A program made the position numbers and the translations under genes. 60,000 bases of DNA from Planktothrix paucivesiculata PCC 9631 (GTDB lineage Bacteria; Cyanobacteriota; Cyanobacteriia; Cyanobacteriales; Microcoleaceae), in contig NZ_LR735008.1 of the NCBI RefSeq assembly GCF_900009265.2, positions 1 to 60,000 of the forward strand, read 5' to 3'. Each line of letters starts with the position of its first letter. The first letter of the stretch is position 1. The notes under the pieces are model-generated. The model was not told where the DNA came from. It saw nothing but the letters and a program-made list of their open reading frames with translations, and searched no databases. This document shows, in pieces, positions 31,877-40,175 of this stretch.

Positions 31877-33466
31877 ATGACTATTGCGATTGATTTTGGA
31901 ACCAGTAATACAGTGATTTCCCGTTGGAATTTGGCGACAGAAAAACCCGAAACTTTAAAACTGGCTGATTTATCCCAAATTTCCAGCCAAAATCCGCCCC
32001 TAATTCCGAGTTTAGTGTATCTACAAAATGGGATTCAACCCGAAATTTTATTGGGTCAGCAAGTACGGGATGGAGGATATGATATTAGTAACGATCCTCG
32101 ATTTTTTAGGAATTTTAAACGGGGAATTGGGAGTAATATTCAGGGATTTTTGCCAGAAATTGATGGTCAGATTATTAGCTTTGAACGAGTAGGAGAGTTA
32201 TTTTTAATTGGAATTGTGAATGCTATTCGTCAAATCCCAATAGAGGTTGATTCCTTAGTCTTTACGGTTCCCGTTGATAGCTTTGAATCCTATCGTCATT
32301 GGTTAGGAAAAGTTGCTGAATCCCTGAATGTAGAACAGGTAAAACTATTAGATGAACCAACGGCGGCGGCTCTAGGGTATGGATTAGCCGATCGGGAGCT
32401 TTTACTGGTAATTGATTTAGGCGGAGGAACCTTAGATCTCTCCCTAGTTCGTTTAGAAGCTAATAGTAATAAAAAACCGTTAGGATTTATTTTAAAATGG
32501 GGGCAAAAATCCTTTGCAGAATCATCAGGACAACGGGTACAAACAGCTAGGGTTTTAGCCAAAGCAGGACAAAATTTAGGCGGTTCTGATATTGATTATT
32601 GGTTATTGGATTATTTTGCTAAAACCCAAGGTTTACCCAAAACAGCCCTAACAACTCGTTTAGCTGAACGCTTGAAAATTAAATTATCTTTACAAACCCA
32701 AGCAACGGAAGTTTATTTCGATGACCAAACCTTAGAAACCTATGAATTGACCTTAACCCGTAATCAATTTGAAAGTATTCTGAGCCGGGCTAATTTTTTT
32801 GAAACCTTAGATGATTCTATTGGTAAAGTATTCCAACAAGCTCGCCGTCAAGGAATTGAAATTTCTGATATTAATGCTGTTTTATTAGTGGGAGGAAGTG
32901 CCCAAATTCCATCGGTACAAACTTGGATTCAGCAGTATTTTGATAGTGCTAAAATTCGCTGTGAAAAACCTTTTGAGGCAATTTCCCATGGAGCTTTACA
33001 ACTAAATCAAGGGACAAAAATAGAAGATTTTTTATATCATAGTTATGGGGTTCGCTATTGGAATCGTCAGGATAATTGCCATAGTTGGCATTCAATTATA
33101 AGATCAGGTCAACCCTATCCGATCACCACACCCATAGAATTATTGTTGGGTGCATCTTTAGAAAATCAACCTAGTATTGAGTTGATTTTAGGAGAATTGG
33201 GGGATGAGACTGGAGGAACAGAGGTTTATTTTGATGGCGATCGCTTAGTCACTCGTCGGTTAGATCAAAGCCAAATTGTTCAATCTTTGAATGATACTCC
33301 AGGCGGTCGAACTATTGCTCAATTAACCCCCCCTGGAAACCCGGGAAGTGATCGGATTAAGGTGTTATTTCAAGTGGATGAAAAACGATTGTTACGAATT
33401 ACGGTTGAAGACTTATTAACCGATAAACTGCTTTTAGATAATCAAGTTGTTGTCCAGTTAAGTTAA
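31877..33466 (+). CDS. Hsp70 family (DnaK-like) protein
   Basis: A 529-residue divergent Hsp70. The ATPase domain has phosphate-1 AIDFGTSNTVIS (residues 3-14), LDEPTAAALGYGL and phosphate-2 DLGGGTLDLSLV (about 180-191), and adenosine motif LLVGGSAQIPSV (about 335-346). The substrate-binding region after residue 400 is shorter than in DnaK and lacks the helical lid, so it is not the housekeeping DnaK. Such short Hsp70s are common in cyanobacteria, and their clients are unknown. It may be co-transcribed with dtd upstream (28-bp gap) and the MCE gene downstream (57 bp). Confidence 0.85.
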   Translation: MTIAIDFGTSNTVISRWNLATEKPETLKLADLSQISSQNPPLIPSLVYLQNGIQPEILLGQQVRDGGYDISNDPRFFRNFKRGIGSNIQGFLPEIDGQIISFERVGELFLIGIVNAIRQIPIEVDSLVFTVPVDSFESYRHWLGKVAESLNVEQVKLLDEPTAAALGYGLADRELLLVIDLGGGTLDLSLVRLEANSNKKPLGFILKWGQKSFAESSGQRVQTARVLAKAGQNLGGSDIDYWLLDYFAKTQGLPKTALTTRLAERLKIKLSLQTQATEVYFDDQTLETYELTLTRNQFESILSRANFFETLDDSIGKVFQQARRQGIEISDINAVLLVGGSAQIPSVQTWIQQYFDSAKIRCEKPFEAISHGALQLNQGTKIEDFLYHSYGVRYWNRQDNCHSWHSIIRSGQPYPITTPIELLLGASLENQPSIELILGELGDETGGTEVYFDGDRLVTRRLDQSQIVQSLNDTPGGRTIAQLTPPGNPGSDRIKVLFQVDEKRLLRITVEDLLTDKLLLDNQVVVQLS

Positions 33467-33523
33467 AGGGAAATACCAGATTAATCATGTTAAAAGTTTA
33501 CCTTGATTTTGAGAGAGAAAAGT

Positions 33524-34927
33524 ATGCGATCGCGAGCAATTCGAGAAGGTTCCGTTGGGTTATTAGTCTTGTTAGGATTAGGTTTGCTTGGGGCTGTAAT
33601 TTTATGGCTGAAAAATATTAGCTTAGGAAGTCGTAGTTATACAATTATTGCAGAATTTCCAGACGTCTCTGCCTTACAAATCGGAACCGTGGTAAGATAT
33701 CGAGGGGTTAAGGTTGGTCGAGTGATTCAACTTCAAGCCTCCTTAAATTCCGTTGATGCCATTTTAGAAATTACACCCAGTAGTTTTATTATTCCTCGGA
33801 ATGTCATCATCCAATCTAACCAAATTGGTCTATTAAATGAAGGATATATTGATATTATTCCCAAAGGAAATTTTTCCCTAACCCTGGAAAATGCTGATCC
33901 TCTGAGTCCCGATTGTCCTGAAGTAATTTTGTGTAATAATACACGAATTTCTGGAGAAATTGGGATTGATGTGATGAAACTGATTGGGAGTTTATATCAA
34001 TTTTCAGAAATCTATGGCAATCCCGAACTGTTTGCCAACTTAAATACCGCAGCTAAAACCAGTGCAAGTGCTGCTCAAGAAGCGGTAAAATTGAGTGGAG
34101 AAATATCAAATTTTTTGGCGGTTACTCAGTCAGAAATTGAACAATTAAATACATCAGTAGGAACAGGAATTGGCGGATTAAATCAATCAGTTAGTCAAGG
34201 AGTTAATGCTTTAACTTCAGAAATGACTAATCTTTCAACTTTTGTTCAAAGAGATACAAAAGAAGTTGCTCAAGCTACGGTTAATTCTGCCAATTCCGTC
34301 AGTCAGGCGGCGAATCAAGTCAGTGCTCTTAGTAATCAATTTAGTGGATTATTAGCCAATAATCGCTCCAGTTTAGTTTCCACTTTAGAAAATATCAATC
34401 AAACCACCAAGGAATTGAGTGTTTTAGTTGGAACTCTCACCCCGATCATGACTCAGTTACAACAGGCTAATATTATTGAAAACCTGGAAGCCGCCTCAGT
34501 CAATGCCGAAGCCGCCTCAGCAAGCCTCAGAGATTTATCAAAAGCAGTGAGTGATCCTGAAAATTTATCCCTAATTCAAGAAACTTTAAATTCTAGCCGG
34601 AATACCTTACAAACCCTGGAAAAAATTAGTGCGGATTTGAACCAATTAACCGGGGATGAACAATTGCAAAATAGCATCAAAAACTTAATTAATGGTTTAG
34701 GGAGATTATTTAACTCAACCCAACGTTTAGAACGACAAAGATCAATGTCTGAAAAATTAGAACCCGTGGCCGAAGCAGTTGAAAAAACCCAGGTTACACT
34801 CTCCAATCTCAAACAGCAAGGTTTTGCCGCCAATGAAAAAGTATATCAACTGATGAATTCTGCCACAGGTTATTCGATTAATCAAAATCAAAAATTTGTT
34901 TTTCACCGCCAATTTAGCCAGGAATAG
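33524..34927 (+). CDS. MlaD/MCE domain protein
   Basis: A 467-residue protein starting MRSRAIREGSVGLLVLLGLG at the ATG at 33524, which follows a gagagag stretch; a TTG 21 bp upstream is also in frame. One N-terminal membrane helix (about residues 9-30) precedes an MCE domain (about 38-115: YTIIAEFPDVSALQIGTVVRYRGVKVGRV). The rest is a long Ser/Asn/Gln-rich coiled coil. MCE proteins bind lipid and work with an ABC transporter in lipid movement between inner and outer membranes. In cyanobacteria the homologous system also has an ATPase and permease, which are not encoded nearby. Confidence 0.88.
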   Translation: MRSRAIREGSVGLLVLLGLGLLGAVILWLKNISLGSRSYTIIAEFPDVSALQIGTVVRYRGVKVGRVIQLQASLNSVDAILEITPSSFIIPRNVIIQSNQIGLLNEGYIDIIPKGNFSLTLENADPLSPDCPEVILCNNTRISGEIGIDVMKLIGSLYQFSEIYGNPELFANLNTAAKTSASAAQEAVKLSGEISNFLAVTQSEIEQLNTSVGTGIGGLNQSVSQGVNALTSEMTNLSTFVQRDTKEVAQATVNSANSVSQAANQVSALSNQFSGLLANNRSSLVSTLENINQTTKELSVLVGTLTPIMTQLQQANIIENLEAASVNAEAASASLRDLSKAVSDPENLSLIQETLNSSRNTLQTLEKISADLNQLTGDEQLQNSIKNLINGLGRLFNSTQRLERQRSMSEKLEPVAEAVEKTQVTLSNLKQQGFAANEKVYQLMNSATGYSINQNQKFVFHRQFSQE

Positions 34928-35202
34928 CGGTAAAAACTGGGGTCAAGTTGGTTTTAGCCAGTTTGTGTTATTCTAACCACGAAGGAACCTTGGGGTTAAT
35001 CAGTCAATTTCATACCCATCCGAATCAGAGTCCGATTAAGCCAGCAGGATTTGGAAAAATTGGGCCTAAAGCCCCATCCTTCTAGGACAGCTTTATATTA
35101 GAATGTAGACAAAGCATTGCATTACAATATGGCGAGTTTAAGCTATTCGTTGTGCGGCACCATCGAAACTGGTGAAACTACCCCAAGATTAAGATTAATT
35201 TG

Positions 35203-36855
35203 ATGGCAACTCTCAATCACTCAACCGTTCGTAGACTCAAAAATTTACCTCAAATTCCCAGTGTGTGGGAAGGAGATCGGCGTCCAATGGCGACCGATAC
35301 CCGTTCTAATATCGACACAGATTCTGAAGCGGCGGGCGAATGTATTATCTGGGTAGATGGTTCTCAGGGGATGGTGCGAGCAATGGATATGGTTGCACCC
35401 GATATGGGGCCAGAAGCAATTGTTCGGACGTTACTCCGAGCCATTGAACATCCCCAAAGTCCGGCGCCCGTAGCCCGTCCCCAAAAAATAGTGGTCAAAG
35501 ATCGGGAAATTCAATTTTTCCTGCGGGGGATTCTCCAAGATTTAGAAATAGTCATTGAATATGTCCCGGATTTACCTCTGATTGATGAAATTTTTCGGGG
35601 GTTACAGGAAGTGGCCCAAAGTCGTCCTCCCCAACTCCCGGCCCAATATGCGAAAGTTGTGACGGAAAAAGCCTATCAAATTTGGCAAGATGCTCCTTGG
35701 GAACATTTAGGAGATCATCAGATTATTTCGGTTGAATTAAATCTATTTGGAATTAATACTTTATATATTTCCACCCTGGGGAAACTGGGGATGGATTATG
35801 GGGTATTGTTATATCGTTCTTTGGACTCATTAAGAAGGTTTCGAGAAAGAATTGTTCGCAATAAATCCTATGAAAATTTAGAGGAAGCATTTTTAACTCA
35901 AGATTGTTTATTTGTCACCTTTGATCGCACCGATGGTTTTGATGAGGATGAGGATGAAGATGATGATGATTTTGTCAGTATCGCCAGTTTATCAACCTCA
36001 GAAATTGAACCGAATTTTGGCAATCTTCACCCCTTAGAAGGGTTACGTTCAATTTTGTATGATGAAGAAGCGGCGATTGTTTTAATTGCCTTGGAAGCCC
36101 TGCATCGCTTTTTACGGGATCATCGTCAAAAACTAGCTAAATATCAATTCCCCAGTCTTAACCGTAAGTATCGAATTCCCCTTGATTTACCCGATGGGGA
36201 GAAAAAACAAGTGTCGGTGAAGGTAGAAACTTTACCCGATATTGCCGATGAGTTGGCGTCAATGGTAGCAGACGATGACTCGGATGATGATGACGAAATG
36301 GAAGTTGATGTTCCTCGGTTACGCGATGATTTAGTCCCGCCCAAGTCTTTCTTGAGTTTGGGGGTTATCCCTTGGGAAACGACTAAATATTTGCGGAGTA
36401 ATACCCAATTTCATCAAGCCGCAGAAACAGAAATTGCAGAGGGCGGGGACGGTTTACCCGTGGTTGTGATTCAAACAACTAAACCGAAAGCCGAGATATT
36501 AATTCGTAGTTTACAAGAAGCTGGAGGACTCGAAGGAATTTGTTTTAATCCGGGGGAAGATCCGACCCGTGGCTGCAATTATGACCTGGGAATTCTGAAA
36601 ACAGAAGATGGAGATTTGCATTTATTTGGAGAGTTTGTAGAAGATGATCCGGTTCATCAAGAAGCACGAAAAAAATGGGAACAGCGCTGTAAAAAAACCA
36701 AGGGTTGGTGTGGTTTAATTATTGCGATGGGATTAACGGGAGCTTCCCGGGGTCAACCGCAATTTAAGGATATGATGGCGTTATTAGAAGTGCGTTTTAT
36801 TCCTTCGGAAGATTTAGATTTAGGGCGATTACAGTTAATTCCAGTAGAGTTTTAA
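35203..36855 (+). CDS. Conserved cyanobacterial protein, DUF6930-like
   Basis: A 550-residue soluble protein starting at the ATG at 35203; a TTG immediately before it is also in frame. I believe it belongs to the family now called DUF6930, based on ECIIWVDGSQGMVRAMDMVAP (about residues 46-66), but I cannot confirm this. Two acidic runs are notable: DEDEDEDDDD near residue 250 and DDDSDDDDEMEVD near 360. A C-terminal domain of about 140 residues includes FLSLGVIPWETTKYL and KTKGWCGLIIAMGLTGASRGQPQFKDM. There is no signal peptide or membrane segment. The function is unknown. A terminator-like hairpin follows at 36879. Confidence 0.7.
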   Translation: MATLNHSTVRRLKNLPQIPSVWEGDRRPMATDTRSNIDTDSEAAGECIIWVDGSQGMVRAMDMVAPDMGPEAIVRTLLRAIEHPQSPAPVARPQKIVVKDREIQFFLRGILQDLEIVIEYVPDLPLIDEIFRGLQEVAQSRPPQLPAQYAKVVTEKAYQIWQDAPWEHLGDHQIISVELNLFGINTLYISTLGKLGMDYGVLLYRSLDSLRRFRERIVRNKSYENLEEAFLTQDCLFVTFDRTDGFDEDEDEDDDDFVSIASLSTSEIEPNFGNLHPLEGLRSILYDEEAAIVLIALEALHRFLRDHRQKLAKYQFPSLNRKYRIPLDLPDGEKKQVSVKVETLPDIADELASMVADDDSDDDDEMEVDVPRLRDDLVPPKSFLSLGVIPWETTKYLRSNTQFHQAAETEIAEGGDGLPVVVIQTTKPKAEILIRSLQEAGGLEGICFNPGEDPTRGCNYDLGILKTEDGDLHLFGEFVEDDPVHQEARKKWEQRCKKTKGWCGLIIAMGLTGASRGQPQFKDMMALLEVRFIPSEDLDLGRLQLIPVEF

Positions 36856-36878
36856 AATTCCCCATAACTCGTTATTCA

Positions 36879-36922
36879 AGGGCTGTTTTATTTTAGCTTT
36901 TTTATTAAAATGAAACGGCCCT
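36879..36922 (+). terminator. Terminator hairpin after the DUF6930-like gene
   Basis: agggc at 36879-36883 pairs with gccct at 36918-36922, and the stem continues through gttt/aaac and atttt/aaaat with G-T pairs. A short T-run (actttttgg) follows. It lies 23 bp after the stop codon. Confidence 0.6.
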
Positions 36923-37100
36923 ACTTTTTGGCTTTGCCGAGAATTGATCGAGTTAAAAAACGCCTGAAATTATGATAACGGATTTAAACAGGCTGTAGTC
37001 ATTCTAACTTGACTTAATTTGGCATTTCCCTTAATATCAGTGACAATACATTTCGCCCTGTATTCAAGAATTTCCAATCATCACCCCAATAAATAAAGCC

Positions 37101-38528
37101 ATGTCTGAAGCCGATGTCCCCACTCCTGAATCGTTGGATCAGCCTACTGAAGCCTGTTTATCCCCAGATCCTCCCCCATCGCAGGAATCCGTGAGTCCCG
37201 ATGCGACCAGGGATCAGGAGTGGGAAACGGTCAACTTTCCCAACGCGATCCCCCTGGAGGAATTATTGACCCAGTTCGTAACTGAGTTAGAACAAGCAGA
37301 AACCCAGTCCAAACCAGAGGAGTCGGTGATTCCAGAGGAGATATTCGTTCAGGGTTCCCAGGGGAATGAAATGGCCAGTGCTTCCCTGATGTCAGTGGAA
37401 GGAGAAGGGGAAGAAAATCCGGTAAAAGTGGTGCAAATTCTCCATGAATGTAACCGAGACTTAATTAATCGAGTCACTGAATTAGAAGCAGAATTAGATG
37501 AAAGTCGGCAAAATCAACAGGATCAACAGACACAATTATTACAACATAACCAAGAATTAGGGGCGACCCAAGATCAAGTTAAACGACTGTTTAAAAAGTT
37601 AGAAATTGCTAATCAAGTTATTCGACAACAACAGGTTTTAGTCGAAACCTTAACCCAACAATGGGAAGTAACCCAAACTCGACTGGCCCAAATGGAACGG
37701 GATACGGCCTTAACTCAACAGCGCTATAATGAACAGTTCCATGAGTTAGTTCAATTTCAAAATAGTAATCGAGAATTGCGATCGCGGCTACATCGTCAAC
37801 AGCGCCAAACCCTTCAATTTAAAGTCGCTTTAGAACGATGTTTAGAAAATAAAATCTCACTTGAAACCGGAAAACAAACCCTAGAAACCCTATCAATTAG
37901 GGAAGAACAATCCCCCTCGCCATCGTCTGCTTTTCTAACCCCAAAAGCACCTCCTGTGCAACCTTGGTCAGATGCTTTAAATCCCCATCATAACCCGCTC
38001 AATTTGATTGAGGATGGGGTCACTTCCTCGACGGATTCTGATTCCATATCTTCAGAATTAGGGCAGGATTTACATCTATCTAAAGGCTTAGAATCCTTGA
38101 GATCCCATCCCAATTCCGATCCCGGTTTTCCCCTCCCCATAGAGTTAACAGTTTCCGGCGATCAGATTCCAGTAGAAGAATTGCCTCAACCTCGATTTTT
38201 AGAAGGAGAATTAGAACGGATTCGCCTAGAATATGCCTCTTTTATTTCAGAAGATGCGGATCTATTTTCACTCAAACCAATATCCGAAGATCCAACCATT
38301 GAACCCCCATCCACAAAATCAATGGGGGGACAATCCTTTAATTTAAGTGGCGGAAAATCTCAAATGGCGAGTGCTGTAGCTGTACAAGAACCTGATCAGA
38401 AAGAAAATAGCACTAATTGGCCAGCCCCCCTAGTTTATCCTCAACGGCGTAAAAAATTAGAGTCTTTAGCATCTATTGATTTACCCTCTTTTCCGAAAGA
38501 AAATCCTTTTTTAACCGAGGAGTTTTAA
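37101..38528 (+). CDS. Coiled-coil protein of unknown function
   Basis: A 475-residue protein of three parts. Residues 1-110 are acidic, Pro/Glu/Ser-rich and probably disordered. Residues about 115-260 are a long coiled coil rich in Gln, Glu and Leu (NRVTELEAELDESRQNQQ onward). Residues 265-475 are disordered with short hydrophobic islands, ending in the basic YPQRRKKLESLASIDLPSF. There is no signal peptide or membrane segment. The architecture suggests a scaffold or cytoskeletal-type protein, but I recognise no family. It follows the DUF6930-like gene on the same strand, with a 245-bp gap that includes a terminator. Confidence 0.6.
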   Translation: MSEADVPTPESLDQPTEACLSPDPPPSQESVSPDATRDQEWETVNFPNAIPLEELLTQFVTELEQAETQSKPEESVIPEEIFVQGSQGNEMASASLMSVEGEGEENPVKVVQILHECNRDLINRVTELEAELDESRQNQQDQQTQLLQHNQELGATQDQVKRLFKKLEIANQVIRQQQVLVETLTQQWEVTQTRLAQMERDTALTQQRYNEQFHELVQFQNSNRELRSRLHRQQRQTLQFKVALERCLENKISLETGKQTLETLSIREEQSPSPSSAFLTPKAPPVQPWSDALNPHHNPLNLIEDGVTSSTDSDSISSELGQDLHLSKGLESLRSHPNSDPGFPLPIELTVSGDQIPVEELPQPRFLEGELERIRLEYASFISEDADLFSLKPISEDPTIEPPSTKSMGGQSFNLSGGKSQMASAVAVQEPDQKENSTNWPAPLVYPQRRKKLESLASIDLPSFPKENPFLTEEF

Positions 38529-38542
38529 CTTAATAAACCTAA

Positions 38543-38647
38543 GCAGAAGCACCGCAAGATTTAGAGAATTATTTGGAAATTCTACCGACGGCTCAAGATG
38601 CTGCTATAATTCGGCAAATACTGGCTCAAATGAGCCAGAATATCTAA
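38543..38647 (+). pseudogene. Possible C-terminal fragment of a lost gene
   Basis: An open frame of 34 codons without a start, bounded by stops, reads AEAPQDLENYLEILPTAQDA and then AIIRQILAQMSQNI. Its composition is protein-like (amphipathic helix), and it ends at a natural-looking stop. It lies between the coiled-coil and DUF1400 genes. No family is recognised. It could be the tail of a deleted gene or chance. Confidence 0.3.
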
Positions 38648-38757
38648 CAGTTTGAGAAGTCTCTATCTAAAGGAACCTAAATAGGGGTAAAACAGACTTA
38701 TAGTATGGGACAACAACAGAACTGTATTAATCAATTTAACTTGTGAGGAATGAACAA

Positions 38758-39399
38758 ATGAATTCAAATTCAGGGCGTTGGTTGCGGGGCATTCGTAACC
38801 CCTATCAATTTTTTACTCAGGGTCTATCTAAATATATATCCCTAGGGTTAGCAATAGTATTGGGATTAACAATTAGTTTGGGAATATTCGCCCAACCGTC
38901 CCCGGCTATTGATGAATTAAGATTAATCTATGGCCCAGCAAATATATCCTTAGCCACTGCTGATTTACAAACCTTTGCTCAAACGGGAGAACAGTCTAAT
39001 CAACTGCGTTCTATGATTACCTTAGCGAAACTGACTCCCGCTCAGGTTGAACAATTCCAGAAAGCACTGAATTTCTCCCTAGAAATTCCTAATAATATTG
39101 TTAATGATCTGCTAGATTCCACCTATGGCAGATTATTGGTAGGAGCTTTTAATCAATTTGTTTCTACGGGAAGCACGGTTGATCTAGCGGTTGATAAAGT
39201 GATTACCGCTTTACGCGAATCCTCCCGTGATGGTCAACTTTCAATCTTGGAATTGCTCCTAAGCTACCGAGGAGTTACCGCAATTACCGTTAATGTTCAA
39301 GATCTGATCAATCTCTACAATGATGTTTCGGGTCTAGGAGATCAAGCGATCGCTTTCCTCAAAGCTCAACCGGCTGTTCAAATGCGGCTTTGCAAATAA
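38758..39399 (+). CDS. Stand-alone DUF1400 domain exported protein
   Basis: A 213-residue protein starting at the ATG at 38758, preceded by gagga at 38745-38749; an in-frame GTG at 38743 overlaps that site and is rejected. A hydrophobic segment (about residues 26-48, ending QPSPAI) is a signal peptide or anchor. The rest matches DUF1400: LRLIYGPANISLATADLQTFAQTGE, then the LTPAQVEQFQKAL and STYGRLLVGAF blocks. In cyanobacteria DUF1400 usually precedes an alpha/beta-hydrolase domain. Here no hydrolase follows, and a strong terminator lies 29 bp after the stop. It is probably exported. Confidence 0.8.
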   Translation: MNSNSGRWLRGIRNPYQFFTQGLSKYISLGLAIVLGLTISLGIFAQPSPAIDELRLIYGPANISLATADLQTFAQTGEQSNQLRSMITLAKLTPAQVEQFQKALNFSLEIPNNIVNDLLDSTYGRLLVGAFNQFVSTGSTVDLAVDKVITALRESSRDGQLSILELLLSYRGVTAITVNVQDLINLYNDVSGLGDQAIAFLKAQPAVQMRLCK

Positions 39400-39427
39400 T
39401 TGAACCTTTAATTTTTTAAACAGTAAC

Positions 39428-39466
39428 AAAGGGGTTTTGACTATGAAGTTAAAAACCCCTTTTTAT
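39428..39466 (+). terminator. Intrinsic terminator of the DUF1400 gene
   Basis: The stem aaaggggtttt (39428-39438) / aaaacccCttt (39452-39462) encloses a 13-nt loop and is followed by a T-rich tract (ttttatttt). Confidence 0.85.
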
Positions 39467-39482
39467 TTTAAGGCCCTAAGTA

Positions 39483-39534
39483 ATTACGAATTACGAATTA
39501 CGAATGGGTAATAACTGATGACTGATAACTGATT
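39483..39534. repeat. Two adjoining heptamer arrays
   Basis: Three copies of attacga (reverse complement frame of attcgta) at 39483-39503 are followed, after atgggta, by aactgat/gactgat-type heptamers at about 39511-39533. The array runs into the stop codon of the SRPBCC gene. Two different heptamer families sit side by side. Confidence 0.8.
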
Positions 39535-39988
39535 AAAGCCTTTCTGCTACTTGTTTTAAGCGTCTTAATTGAGCTTCCATATCCGCTTTAGTGAGAGCGG
39601 CTGCAAATAGATTAAAACCGAATTTAATCAGAGGATTGGGGATTTCAAATTCAAATCGATTTAAAAGTGTAGTTCCTGCGGCTTCTGGTATACACTCCCA
39701 GCGATCGCATCCTTTAAAATAGCCTTCAAATCCCCAAACAATTAATCCGGGTTCCCGTTCCAAAACCACCGTTTTCAAAGTCGGTTGGAATAGCGGAATT
39801 TGAATAACAAATCGACATCGCCCACCCACATTTGTATCCCAGTTATCAATTGGTTCACAGCGTAACATCGGATTCAACCATTGGTGCATCAGTTCCAAAT
39901 CTGTAAAACAGCGTTCCACCACCGTGGAATTGGCGGAAATTAAAATAGATTGTTCAAAAACTTGACGATATGGCATTATAACCTTCAA
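39533..39988 (-). CDS. SRPBCC family protein
   Basis: A 151-residue START/polyketide-cyclase-like (SRPBCC) protein. It opens with a beta strand (VFEQSILISANSTVVERCFTDLELMHQWLNPMLRCEPI) typical of the fold. The centre has GGRCRFVIQIP and a WGFEGYFKGCDRWEC segment, and a long C-terminal helix (FGFNLFAAALTKADMEAQLRRLKQVAE) closes the hydrophobic cavity. These proteins bind hydrophobic ligands, and the ligand here is unknown. It is soluble, with no signal peptide. It is convergent with the DUF1400 gene; heptamer repeats fill the gap. Confidence 0.82.
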   Translation of the reverse strand: MKVIMPYRQVFEQSILISANSTVVERCFTDLELMHQWLNPMLRCEPIDNWDTNVGGRCRFVIQIPLFQPTLKTVVLEREPGLIVWGFEGYFKGCDRWECIPEAAGTTLLNRFEFEIPNPLIKFGFNLFAAALTKADMEAQLRRLKQVAERL

Positions 39989-40175
39989 GCTATAGGCAGA
40001 TTAATTTCATGAAAAACATGAAAGAGTCTTAGTATAAACGAGGGGCGCATCAAAAAACAAAAAAAACCTTAAATTTTAGCGGTTTTTTCTGCCATTTTAA
40101 CCAGACTTAAGATGCACTCTCGTTCAAACCAGACCGCACGAGTATCAAAACATCGAATAAGTTACTGGAACGATT

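Noticed and set aside
34930-35074. Startless frame reading ...LGLISQFHTHPNQSPIKPAG..., resembling a metalloprotease HTHP motif
   Set aside because: Only 48 codons, no start, and the flanking sequence does not match any JAB/MPN domain I know. It is probably chance, though BLASTX of 34928-35202 could show a remnant.
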